A stretch of 64,000 nucleotides of DNA, taken from NCBI GenBank assembly GCA_002966495.1, contig CP016490.1, forward strand, positions 1,674,001-1,738,000. Reading direction: 5' to 3'. A program made the translations under genes and the position numbers. Below the pieces are notes generated by a model. It did not search any database. It was not told the origin of the DNA and worked only from the letters and a program-made list of their open reading frames with translations. The first letter of the stretch is position 1. Each line of letters opens with the position of its first letter. Below, piece after piece: positions 16,780-25,525 of the stretch. The stretch comes from Halomonas sp. GFAJ-1 (lineage in GTDB: Bacteria; Pseudomonadota; Gammaproteobacteria; Pseudomonadales; Halomonadaceae).

Positions 16780-18963
16780 TTAGCTTTCCCGCTGGCTGGC
16801 CTGCATGGCAGTTAGGGCGATGGTGTAAACGATATCGTCGACCAAAGCACCTCGGGAAAGATCGTTGACCGGTTTGTTCAAGCCCTGCAGCATCGGCCCA
16901 ACGCTAACCACTCGGGCGCTGCGCTGCACGGCTTTGTAAGTGGTGTTGCCGGTGTTGAGGTCGGGGAACACAAACACCGTGGCACGGCCTGCTACCGGGG
17001 AGTCCGGGGCTTTCTGCTTGCCAACGCTCTCAATAGCCGCGGCGTCGTACTGCAGTGGGCCGTCGATGGCAAGATGCGGCGCCCGCTCTTTGGCGATGCG
17101 GGTGGCTTCGCGCACTTTATCCACATCGGCTCCAGTGCCAGAGTCGCCGGTGGAGTAGCTGATCATGGCAACACGGGGTTCGATGCCAAAGGCTTCTGCC
17201 GAGCGAGCACTTTGCAGGGCGATTTCGGCCAGGGTTTCGGCATCAGGGTCTGGGTTCACCGCACAGTCGCCGTACACCACTACCTGTTCGGGCAGCAGCA
17301 TAAAGAAGATCGACGACACCTGCTTATATTCGGGGGCGGTTTTGATCAGCTGAAAGGCAGGGCGAACCGTATTAGCGGTGGTATGTACCGCGCCAGATAC
17401 TAGCCCATCCACTTCATCTAGCTGCAGCATCATGGTGCCGAGCACCACGTTATCCTGCAGTTGGGCCTCTGCGGTGATCTCGTTGAGTTTGCCACGGCGG
17501 CGTTCCACCATCGGGCTAATATAATCCGCCCGGCTGCTTTCTGGGTCGATAATCGTTAGCGCGTCGGGTAGCGTCAGGCCACGATTGCGCGCAACGTTTT
17601 CAATATCATCACGCTTGCCCAGCAACACACAGTCGGCAATGCCGCGACGCTGGCAGATGATCGCCGCTTCGATGGTGCGTGGCTCATCACCTTCGGGTAG
17701 GACAATGCGCTTTTTAGCCTGCTGAGCGCGTTTGACCAACTGATGACGAAAAGCAGAGGGCGAGAGGCGGCGGGTATAGCCCCGGCTGAGCTTGGCTTTC
17801 AGCCACTCTAAATCAAGGTGAGCGGCCACGTAGCGGGCGACCTGTTCGGCGCGCTCGAAATCGTCCATAGGGATTTCGCCGCTGAGCTGGCTCAGGTTTT
17901 GTGCCGTGGTAAGGCTGTCGGTTTCAACCGCGAGTACCGGTAGGCCGGTTTTGAGTGCCGGGCGACACATTTCAATCATGTTGTCGTTAGGCATAAAGCC
18001 GTTGGTGAGCAAAACGCCCGCTAGCTGAGTGCCGTTCATGGTGGCCAGAGCCGAGGCCAGCACCACATCATCACGGTCGCCTGAGGCGACGACCAAGCTG
18101 CCGGGTTTGAAAATATGCAGCGCATTGGCCGCGCTACGGGCGCAGAGGCTGGTTGAGAGGACCCGGCGGCTGGCCGCATCTCCTTCATTCAGCATTTTGG
18201 CATTTAACGCACGGGCAACATCTAACGTGCGCGGCGCGCTTAATGTTTTGCTGTAGGGCACCACACCGATCAGGTGAAAGCTGTCCGTGGCCAGCGCGGG
18301 TGAGTAGCGGCGCAGTTCGTTAAGCACCGGCTCTTCTAACTGCGGCTTAATAGTGCCTGGCGCAGCAGATAGGTCGTCCTCCTGCCCGTAGGGGAGGTTC
18401 TTCATCCGCATTAAAATGCCGCCCAGGGTTCGGGTGGAGCTAACGCCACCGAAGCTGCGGGCATGCATATCTAGCTCTTCGGCTAGCCGCTGAGGTTGGT
18501 GTAAATCGCCGGTACCGACCAGGATGATCCGCGCATTCAGCGCATCGGCTAGCTGCGCGTTGGTCTGGGTTGCGTAGGTAGTGTGCTGGGTGGGCACGAC
18601 CCCCTCGACCACAATTAGATCCAGAGCACTGCCATCCCGGTAAGCCTGCTGGGTAACCTGCTCGTAAAGCTCGACCACGTTTTCCATCAGCTCATCGGTA
18701 TGGTCATCACGTAGCAAACGCTCCAGGCGTGCCTGAGAAATAGGCGATGGCGGACGCTGGTTAAGCGTGCGCGATACCAGCGCCGTGGAGCGGTCTAGCC
18801 CTGGGCCGTTTAATTCATTCTGCATAAACGGCTTTAAAAAACCGGCCTTTAAGCCAATGGTATCCAGCGCTTGAATTAATCCCAAGCAGGCTGAGGTAAG
18901 CCCAGCGCCTACGCTGGTTGGCACTAATAAGATAGCTTGGGGTTGGTCAGGAATACTGTTCAT
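16780..18963 (-). CDS. pta: Phosphate acetyltransferase, long form
   Basis: A 727-residue phosphotransacetylase (acetyl-CoA + Pi to acetyl-phosphate + CoA). Three-part architecture of the long proteobacterial form: an N-terminal P-loop/BioD-like domain (ILLVPTSVGAGLTSACLGLI), a central DRTGG domain (~residues 230-340), and the C-terminal catalytic domain (from ~390; RIVLPEGDEPRTIEAA, DGLVSGAVHTTANTVRPAFQ). The start ATG overlaps the ackA stop by four bases, so translation is coupled. Drives acetate overflow or uptake with AckA. Confidence 0.96.
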   Translation of the reverse strand: MNSIPDQPQAILLVPTSVGAGLTSACLGLIQALDTIGLKAGFLKPFMQNELNGPGLDRSTALVSRTLNQRPPSPISQARLERLLRDDHTDELMENVVELYEQVTQQAYRDGSALDLIVVEGVVPTQHTTYATQTNAQLADALNARIILVGTGDLHQPQRLAEELDMHARSFGGVSSTRTLGGILMRMKNLPYGQEDDLSAAPGTIKPQLEEPVLNELRRYSPALATDSFHLIGVVPYSKTLSAPRTLDVARALNAKMLNEGDAASRRVLSTSLCARSAANALHIFKPGSLVVASGDRDDVVLASALATMNGTQLAGVLLTNGFMPNDNMIEMCRPALKTGLPVLAVETDSLTTAQNLSQLSGEIPMDDFERAEQVARYVAAHLDLEWLKAKLSRGYTRRLSPSAFRHQLVKRAQQAKKRIVLPEGDEPRTIEAAIICQRRGIADCVLLGKRDDIENVARNRGLTLPDALTIIDPESSRADYISPMVERRRGKLNEITAEAQLQDNVVLGTMMLQLDEVDGLVSGAVHTTANTVRPAFQLIKTAPEYKQVSSIFFMLLPEQVVVYGDCAVNPDPDAETLAEIALQSARSAEAFGIEPRVAMISYSTGDSGTGADVDKVREATRIAKERAPHLAIDGPLQYDAAAIESVGKQKAPDSPVAGRATVFVFPDLNTGNTTYKAVQRSARVVSVGPMLQGLNKPVNDLSRGALVDDIVYTIALTAMQASQRES

Positions 18964-20144
18964 TCAGGGGTCTCCACGCGTTGGCGAGTTTCCATGGCGA
19001 TACGGCCCTCTTCATCGGTGGGTATCACCCACACTTCCGGGCCGCTGTGGCCAGCGCTATCCAGCTTGCCCTCTTTGCCACGAATCGTCGCTTGGTTGGT
19101 CGACTCGTCCAGGTTGAAGCCAAAGTGGGGCAGCAGGGCGAGCACCTCACGGCGCACGGTAGGTGAGTTCTCGCCAATACCACCGGTAAAAATTACGCCA
19201 TCAAGGGTGGGCAGAGCGCAGGAGAGCGCCGCCAGCGATTTGGCCACGCGGTAGCAGAATACATCCAGTGCCAGTTGGGCACCGCTGTGCCCGGCCAATG
19301 CTTGGTCTTCTATTTCACGCATGTCGTTGGTAAGGCCAGAAAGGCCCAGCAGGCCGCTCTGTTTGTTGAGCATGCTGTCGATCTCATCCAGCGACCAGCC
19401 AAGCTGGCGGTGCAGGTGAGCATGCAGGCTCGGGTCGACATCGCCGCTTCGGGTGCCCATTACCAAGCCTTCCAGCGGGGTTAGGCCCATGCTGGTATCC
19501 AGGCTTTGGTTATTCCACACAGCGCTGGTAGAACAGCCGTTGCCCAAATGAGCGACTAACCAGCCGCCAGCACCCCGGCTGCTGAGTTCACCGGCACGCT
19601 GGCTGACAAAGGCGTGGCTGGTGCCGTGGAAGCCGTAGCGACGAATGCTATGCTCAGTGTAGAGCGCTTCAGGCAGCGCATAGCGGTAGGCCCGGGGCGG
19701 CAAGGTTTGGTGGAATGCGGTATCAAAGACAGCCACCTGGGGAAGGTCAGGGAACACTTTTTGCGTAGCAGCAATACCGGCCAAGTTAGCCGGGTTGTGC
19801 AGAGGCGCCAGTGCTGACGTCGCATTGATGGCGCCAATCACGCTATCATCGATCAGTGCTGCTTGGGTAAAGTGTTCTCCACCGTGCACAATGCGGTGAC
19901 CAACGGCGCCGGGTATGCGGCCTTCAAGACGCTCCAAAATGGCGTTCAGGGCTTCTGCATGATCAGCATTGGGCAGCGTTTGGGTAAAGCTCTCACCGGC
20001 ACTGTTTTTGCCTTTTATACGTGCCTCTTCGCTGCCTAAACGTTCCGCTAAGCCTGCCAAGCGTGGCGCCTGTGGGTCTGAATCAATCAAGGCGTATTTA
20101 ATAGACGATGAGCCGCAATTTATAACCAGCACCGGTGCGTTCAT
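18960..20144 (-). CDS. ackA: Acetate kinase
   Basis: A 394-residue acetate kinase (acetate + ATP to acetyl-phosphate + ADP). Signatures: VLVINCGSSSIKYAL at the N-terminus and MGLTPLEGLVMGTRSGDVDP around residue 225; catalytic Arg and His in VGHRIVHGGE and VAHLGNGCS. First gene of the ackA-pta operon. The 135 bases upstream separate it from the divergent EamA gene. Confidence 0.97.
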   Translation of the reverse strand: MNAPVLVINCGSSSIKYALIDSDPQAPRLAGLAERLGSEEARIKGKNSAGESFTQTLPNADHAEALNAILERLEGRIPGAVGHRIVHGGEHFTQAALIDDSVIGAINATSALAPLHNPANLAGIAATQKVFPDLPQVAVFDTAFHQTLPPRAYRYALPEALYTEHSIRRYGFHGTSHAFVSQRAGELSSRGAGGWLVAHLGNGCSTSAVWNNQSLDTSMGLTPLEGLVMGTRSGDVDPSLHAHLHRQLGWSLDEIDSMLNKQSGLLGLSGLTNDMREIEDQALAGHSGAQLALDVFCYRVAKSLAALSCALPTLDGVIFTGGIGENSPTVRREVLALLPHFGFNLDESTNQATIRGKEGKLDSAGHSGPEVWVIPTDEEGRIAMETRQRVETPE

Positions 20145-20279
20145 AACAACCTTTGTAAAGTAGTTAGCGTAAAAAGGGGGTAGACCTTAGTTTAACATGC
20201 TGCGCTGCAGGATATTAGCGCGGTATTTCGTTAGCCTTCTATGTAAAATATCGGTTAGCTACTTTTTATCATACCTACC

Positions 20280-21218
20280 ATGAGCCGCTCTGCTGCTATG
20301 TCTTCTACTGCCCCCCCTGCGCTACTCCCCCGGCATCTGGCTATTTTGCTGATGATGACCGTTGCCACCATGTTTGCCGCTAACCATGTGTCGGCACGTT
20401 TGGCGTTTGATAACGGCACTGGCCTCCTGCTGGCCGTACTCACTCGCTCGGGGGTGGCTTGCCTCATTTTGCTGGCATTGGTCATTACCCAAAAAAAGCG
20501 ACTTTGGCTACCGCCGGGCAGCTGGCCCTGGCAATTAGCGGTGGGGTTATTAATCGCTATCCAAAGCGTCAGCCTCTATTCAGCGGTGGCGCGGCTGCCG
20601 GTGGTGATTGCGCTGCTGCTAGTGAATACCTTTCCGATTCAACTGGCGCTATTAAGTTGGGCGTTGGGGGGCAAACGGCCTTCGCTGCGCAGCTGTGTGA
20701 TTATGGGCTCTATTTTAGTTGGGCTGCTGGTGGTGCTCGATATTCCTAGCTGGATAGCGGACGCCGATGCCATGGGGCCAGGCTGGCTGGCGGGTATTGG
20801 TTTTGGGTTAAGCGCGGCCTTTGCGTTTGCCTGCGCGCTATGGGTCACCGAGCACCGCTTGGCAGGGGTTGGCAGCACATTACGCAGCCTGCTCACCATG
20901 CAAACCGTATTTATCGCGATGATTATCGGTGGGCTACTGGGGGCTGTGCCAGGCGGAATGGGCCTGCCGGAAAACAGCACGGGTTGGATGGGGTTAACGC
21001 TTTTAGCGCTCCTGTACGGTTCGGCATTCTCGGTACTGTTTATCTTCGTGCCACGCCTGGATATGGCGCGTAACGCGCCGGTGATGAATATCGAACCGGT
21101 TGCCTCCTTGGTGATTGGTTATTTTGTATTAGGGCAGATGCTTAGCCCAGGGCAGTTAGTCGGTGGTGCGGTTGTGGTGGGTGGTATTGTCGTATTAAGC
21201 CTGTCAAAAGGTAGGTGA
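20280..21218 (+). CDS. EamA/DMT-family transporter
   Basis: A 312-residue inner-membrane protein with ten hydrophobic segments arranged as two EamA repeats (first ~15-145, second ~165-308; second repeat ends NIEPVASLVIGYFVLGQ). DMT exporters move metabolites or amino acids out of the cytoplasm; the substrate cannot be inferred. Stands alone, divergent from ackA. Start chosen at 20280; a second ATG six codons in is possible. Confidence 0.85.
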   Translation: MSRSAAMSSTAPPALLPRHLAILLMMTVATMFAANHVSARLAFDNGTGLLLAVLTRSGVACLILLALVITQKKRLWLPPGSWPWQLAVGLLIAIQSVSLYSAVARLPVVIALLLVNTFPIQLALLSWALGGKRPSLRSCVIMGSILVGLLVVLDIPSWIADADAMGPGWLAGIGFGLSAAFAFACALWVTEHRLAGVGSTLRSLLTMQTVFIAMIIGGLLGAVPGGMGLPENSTGWMGLTLLALLYGSAFSVLFIFVPRLDMARNAPVMNIEPVASLVIGYFVLGQMLSPGQLVGGAVVVGGIVVLSLSKGR

Positions 21219-21336
21219 AAAGGTGAAGAAAAAAGGAAATTAAAAGCAAGCGCGGCAAAATATTTGCGTTCTTTATAGGGTTAAGCCACACTTCTAAAAC
21301 GTAAGGAAACACTGTTTTTTAACTGAGGCTTTATCT

Positions 21337-21846
21337 ATGAAGATGACCGTTTTATCACTCACCTCCGCAGCGCTTCTGGTTGGTGCGGGTGCTTTCGCGG
21401 CATCGGCTCAAGCGCAGCAATCTTTTCAATACCCGCAAGGTTACGTGGGCGGTGATGCTATGTTCTGGAGCCTAGACCCAGACCGTGGCTCCTCCCGGGA
21501 TGATGTCGGTCTACGCCTACGCGGTGGCGCGCAGTTTAACGAATACTTTGCCCTTGAAGGCCATCTTGGTACCGGCGGCTCCGACGGTAATGTAGAGCTA
21601 GACCACTTGGTGGGTGCCTATGCCAAGGGGATTATTCCTATCGCCCCAGAAGTACGCTTATACGGTTTGGCAGGTTTCACGGAAGTAGACTTTGACCGCG
21701 ATCGTGAAACCGGTTTCTCCTACGGTGCAGGTGCCGAGATGGATGTAGCACCCAACCTTTCCATTGGCGCCGACTACATGCGCTACCTGGATAAATCTGC
21801 CTACACGTTTGATGCGGCCAGTGTAGGTCTACGTTACCGCTTCTAA
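21337..21846 (+). CDS. Small outer-membrane beta-barrel protein
   Basis: A 169-residue protein with a clear signal peptide (MKMTVLSLTSAALLVGAGAF... ending ASAQAQQ) and alternating hydrophobic strands ending in an aromatic C-terminal residue (GLRYRF), the OMP assembly signal. Resembles the eight-stranded OmpA-like/outer-membrane beta-barrel domain (OMP_b-brl) family. Acidic loops suit a halophile. Monocistronic: terminator at 21884. Confidence 0.85.
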   Translation: MKMTVLSLTSAALLVGAGAFAASAQAQQSFQYPQGYVGGDAMFWSLDPDRGSSRDDVGLRLRGGAQFNEYFALEGHLGTGGSDGNVELDHLVGAYAKGIIPIAPEVRLYGLAGFTEVDFDRDRETGFSYGAGAEMDVAPNLSIGADYMRYLDKSAYTFDAASVGLRYRF

Positions 21847-21883
21847 ACAAGCGGGTGCGTTCGCTACGCCATACAAGATGACT

Positions 21884-21918
21884 GTAAACCCCATCGCTTC
21901 CAAGCGGTGGGGTTTTAC
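21884..21918 (+). terminator. Terminator of the beta-barrel gene
   Basis: A GC-rich stem (ACCCCAtCGCTT pairing with AAGCGgTGGGGT) with a small imperfection, short loop and a TTTTAC tail, 38 bases after the stop codon. Confidence 0.75.
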
Positions 21919-22125
21919 TATTTTTACGCTTGGATAAATCGGGCTGTGTTTTATTTTTGCCTATTGGCTTAATGGTTTGTTGGCGGAATGCGTAGTTTGA
22001 GGTTTTAAAAAATTGAGCAAATTTTCTAACAAGGTCTACGCTAGTAAGGTGTCGCTTGATAACAGCCGTGTGATTGACACGTGCTATGCGTCACTCTCCC
22101 TACTAACGGATTAGAGGTGTTCGTC

Positions 22126-22305
22126 ATGACTGATAGTAAAACAGATAAAACCAAAGGTACGGCCAATAAAGCTGCGGGTAAAGTAAAAGAAGCGACTGGC
22201 AAGATGACCAATAGCACCGAAACAGAAGCTAAAGGTAAAGCCCAGCAGGCGAAAGGCGAACTGCAAAAAGGCAAGGGTGAAGCCAAAGATAAACTGAAAG
22301 ATTAA
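22126..22305 (+). CDS. CsbD-family small stress protein
   Basis: A 59-residue, highly charged, Lys/Ala/Gly-rich protein with the CsbD repeat pattern (KGTANKAAGKVKEATGK, then KGKAQQAKGELQKGKGE). CsbD-like proteins are general-stress induced, poorly ordered and of unclear biochemical role. The frame is open 15 codons further upstream, but the ATG at 22126, preceded by GAGGTG, gives the family-typical N-terminus MTDSKTD. Confidence 0.88.
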   Translation: MTDSKTDKTKGTANKAAGKVKEATGKMTNSTETEAKGKAQQAKGELQKGKGEAKDKLKD

Positions 22306-22335
22306 TAACGCTTAGCAAATACTTAGCAGTTATTA

Positions 22336-22360
22336 ATACAGGGGCCTTCGGCCCCTGTAT
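22336..22360 (+). terminator. Hairpin terminator after the CsbD gene
   Basis: A perfect 11-bp stem (ATACAGGGGCC and complement) capped by a CTTCGG-type loop, 30 bases after the stop. No strong T-tract follows. Confidence 0.7.
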
Positions 22361-22643
22361 GCGTTTACACAAGCTGATTTAAAAAAATAGTTATTAAAAG
22401 AAAGTAGTTATCGCTATAATGCTACGCCCCGCAGTGTCCAGCGTTTCCTCACCATGGGCTTGTTAATCACTACCCGAAAAGCAGATTTACCACGCTCATC
22501 ACCCAGCTTGCTTTCCACCATCTTCCCTATGCGCTAGCCATGCATTTGGCGTTAAGCTTTCTGGCAGCCATACAGGTGCATTGGGTTGGTTTCGCTATAT
22601 GTTTAGAATAAAACAAAACCCAAAAGCTTAATGAGGAGATGTG

Positions 22644-24272
22644 ATGTATCGCCAAGCTACGTCGGGATTGTTTAAGGGAATGAATGCCCGCGTCACGCTT
22701 ATCGCCATTATTATGGTGGTGGTTGCTTTAGGGTATGGGGCGGTTTTTACTGAGCATCTTGCGGAAGTCCTTGATCGTATCCGTGGCACATTGAACCCCT
22801 TTCTTGAGTGGTATTACGTCTTGCTGGTGGCATTTTTGCTGCTGTTTATGATTTGGCTAGGCGTTGGGCGTTATAAAAACGTGCGCTTGGGGGGCGATTT
22901 TGAGCAGCCTGAGTTTACGTTTTTCTCCTGGGTTTCGATGCTGTTTGCCGCAGGCACCGGGGTCGGGATTCTGTTCTGGGCGGTCGCGCAGCCCATTTTG
23001 CAGTTTCAAGAAAACCCCTTTATTGCCGAAGGCATGAGCCCAGAGGCGGCGCGGGTGGCCATGCGGCTTACCTACTTCCACTGGGGGTTGAACGGCTGGG
23101 CGATTTTCTCCTTTGTTGCCCTGGTGCTGGCGTACTTTGCCTATCGGCGCAACCTGCCGTTGACGGTGCGCTCTGGGTTGGAGCCCATTCTAGGCAAGCG
23201 TAACCATGGCCTATTGGGTGACATGGTCGACCTACTCGCGGTGTTTGGCACCGTGTTCGGTATCGCGACGACTCTGGGGCTAGGCGTTCAACAAATGAAT
23301 GCAGGGTTAGAAGCCGTGTTTGGGCTGGAGTCCTCGGTCAAACTACAGCTGCTGATTACCGCTGTGATTATGAGCGTGGCGACCTTCTCAGTGGTCTCCG
23401 GTGTTAAGCGTGGCGTGCGCCTACTTTCAGAAGCGAACTTCTGGCTGAGCATTGCGGTCGTGGCCTTTATGCTGTTGTTCGGGCCTACCCAGTACCTCAT
23501 TGCACTCACCATCGAGTCTGCCGGTGACTACCTGCAAAACATATTCGGCATGACCTTTCATACCAACGCGACTGTTGCAGACGGCTGGCAGTCAGAGTGG
23601 ACAGTGTTCTTCTGGGGGTGGTGGCTGGCCTGGTCGCCGTTTGTCGGCATGTTTATCGCCCGGGTGTCCCGTGGGCGCACCTTCCGTGAGTTTGTGATGG
23701 GCGTGCTGCTGGTACCTACCGTAATCACCATTATCTGGATTGGCCTGTTTGGTGGCACCGCGCTCTATCATGAACTGTTTGGGTCGGGCGGCATTGTCGA
23801 AGCGGTAGATGAAAATGTCGCAACTGCGCTATTTGCGACCGTATCAGCGATGAATTTAGGCATATTGGGCGTGGGGCTATCAGCCGTATTAGTGGTGCTG
23901 ATTGCTACCTACCTGATCACCTCTGCCAATGCGGGCACGCTAGTGATTAACACGATTTTAGCCGGGGGCGACCCGGACCCGCCCACCGCACACCGCATTA
24001 TTTGGGGGGCGGCGCTTGGGCTGCTCACGGCTGTCATGCTGCTGGCTGGCGGGCTTGAAACGCTGCAATCTGCGGTCATCATGGCGGCGCTGCCGTTTTC
24101 AGTTGTGGTGATCTTAATGGTGCTTGGGCTGCTTAAGGCACTGCACGACGAGCGTTTTGCAGCCCGTACCGGTTCGCGTACGGAAGCGCCTCGCGAGCCA
24201 TGGGCGGATTTGGACGATGCAGGAACCCAGCCTACGCCGGTTTCACCGGATGAGAACTTTAGACGCAATTAA
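22644..24272 (+). CDS. BCCT-family betaine/choline/carnitine transporter
   Basis: A 542-residue secondary transporter with 12 TM segments. BCCT signatures: AAGTGVGILFWAVAQP (unwound TM3 motif region), YFHWGLNGWAIF, and FFWGWWLAWSPFVGMFIARV in TM8. Imports trimethylammonium compounds such as glycine betaine or choline for osmoprotection, typically Na+- or H+-coupled; specificity not readable. GAGGAG precedes the ATG at 22644; the GTG immediately before it is too close to that site. The C-terminus is short (~40 residues), so osmosensing by a long tail is unlikely. Confidence 0.92.
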   Translation: MYRQATSGLFKGMNARVTLIAIIMVVVALGYGAVFTEHLAEVLDRIRGTLNPFLEWYYVLLVAFLLLFMIWLGVGRYKNVRLGGDFEQPEFTFFSWVSMLFAAGTGVGILFWAVAQPILQFQENPFIAEGMSPEAARVAMRLTYFHWGLNGWAIFSFVALVLAYFAYRRNLPLTVRSGLEPILGKRNHGLLGDMVDLLAVFGTVFGIATTLGLGVQQMNAGLEAVFGLESSVKLQLLITAVIMSVATFSVVSGVKRGVRLLSEANFWLSIAVVAFMLLFGPTQYLIALTIESAGDYLQNIFGMTFHTNATVADGWQSEWTVFFWGWWLAWSPFVGMFIARVSRGRTFREFVMGVLLVPTVITIIWIGLFGGTALYHELFGSGGIVEAVDENVATALFATVSAMNLGILGVGLSAVLVVLIATYLITSANAGTLVINTILAGGDPDPPTAHRIIWGAALGLLTAVMLLAGGLETLQSAVIMAALPFSVVVILMVLGLLKALHDERFAARTGSRTEAPREPWADLDDAGTQPTPVSPDENFRRN

Positions 24273-24321
24273 TGTCGTCAATGAGCGCTGCAAGTTGACC
24301 TTGCAGCACTGTCTATTTAGT

Positions 24322-24354
24322 CCACTAAAACTTGATATAGCGCAGTTTTAGTGG
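24322..24354 (+). terminator. Inverted repeat after the BCCT gene
   Basis: An 11-bp perfect stem (CCACTAAAACT and complement) with an 11-base loop, 50 bases after the stop. AT-rich with no T-tract, so it may be a weak terminator or a regulatory stem before the next gene. Confidence 0.45.
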
Positions 24355-24426
24355 CCATCAGCTAGCGCTTAATAGCCTACGCTTAATGGTGAAGTGCCAT
24401 GACTACCCTCTGTGAGGAATTGTCCT

Positions 24427-25509
24427 ATGCCTACCATGATGAAAGCCGCCATTTTTATTGAGCCGGGCCGTATCGAAATCGACGACAAGCCCATCCCCGA
24501 TATCGGCCCTAACGATGCACTGATGCGCGTGACTACCACCACCATCTGCGGTACCGATGTCCACATCTTAAAAGGCGAATACCCGGTTGAGCGTGGCCTA
24601 ACCATCGGCCACGAGCCGGTGGGCGTGATTGAAAAACTCGGCGCCAACGTTAAAGGCTACCAAGAAGGCCAGCGGGTGATTGCCGGTGCGATCTGCCCCA
24701 GTTTTACCTCATACGCCTGCCAGGATGGCTGCTCCTCGCAAGATGGCGGCCACCACCACAGCCACGGCTATAAGCCGATGGGCGGCTGGCGCTTTGGCAA
24801 CACCATTGACGGTGCCCAGGCGGAATACTTATTGGTGCCCGATGCCCAAGCCAACCTCTCGCCGGTGCCGGATGGCTTAACCGATGAACAAGTGTTGATG
24901 TGCCCCGACATTATGTCGACCGGTTTTGCGGGCGCAGAGGCGGGCGGTATCAACATTGGCGACACCGTAGTGGTGTTTGCCCAAGGCCCGATTGGGCTAT
25001 GTGCCACGGCAGGGGCACGGTTACGCGGGGCCGGGATGATTATCGCGGTAGACGGTGTGGATGAGCGATTGGCGATAGCCAAACAGATGGGTGCGGATAT
25101 CACGCTAGATTTCCGTAAAGTGGATGTCGTGGAAGAAATTCTCAAGCTGACCGGTGGGCGGGGTGTGGATGTGGCTATTGAGGCACTCGGCCTACAGCAA
25201 ACCTTTGAGTCTGCCTTGCGGGTGCTAAAACCTGGCGGAACCCTATCCAGCCTGGGCGTTTACTCCGAAGACTTAACGATTCCGCTGGGTGCTTTCTGTG
25301 CGGGGCTGGGTGATCATAAGATTGTTACCTCGCTGTGCCCTGGCGGTAAAGAGCGCATGCGCCGACTAATGAGCACCATCGCCGCCGGGCGCCTAGATCT
25401 TGGCCCCATGGTGACCCACCGCTTCGCGCTGGAGGATATCGTCGAAGCCTACGATCTTTTCTCCCACCAGCGCGATGGCGTATTAAAAGTGGCGCTAAGC
25501 ACTGCTTAG
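24427..25509 (+). CDS. Zinc-dependent alcohol dehydrogenase (MDR family)
   Basis: A 360-residue medium-chain dehydrogenase. Catalytic zinc residues are visible in TTICGTDVHI (Cys) and TIGHEPVG (His-Glu). The Rossmann motif is VVVFAQGPIGLCATAGARLRGAG with an Asp at the end of strand 2 (IAVDG), which favours NAD. A His/Cys-rich insertion (QDGCSSQDGGHHHSHG) sits where many family members carry the structural zinc loop, so it may bind metal in a non-standard way. Overall it resembles secondary-alcohol/isopropanol-type enzymes. The ATG at 24427 with AGGA eight bases upstream is preferred to a GTG at 24412. Confidence 0.85.
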   Translation: MPTMMKAAIFIEPGRIEIDDKPIPDIGPNDALMRVTTTTICGTDVHILKGEYPVERGLTIGHEPVGVIEKLGANVKGYQEGQRVIAGAICPSFTSYACQDGCSSQDGGHHHSHGYKPMGGWRFGNTIDGAQAEYLLVPDAQANLSPVPDGLTDEQVLMCPDIMSTGFAGAEAGGINIGDTVVVFAQGPIGLCATAGARLRGAGMIIAVDGVDERLAIAKQMGADITLDFRKVDVVEEILKLTGGRGVDVAIEALGLQQTFESALRVLKPGGTLSSLGVYSEDLTIPLGAFCAGLGDHKIVTSLCPGGKERMRRLMSTIAAGRLDLGPMVTHRFALEDIVEAYDLFSHQRDGVLKVALSTA

Positions 25510-25525
25510 CGCCGTGGATGGCGGG

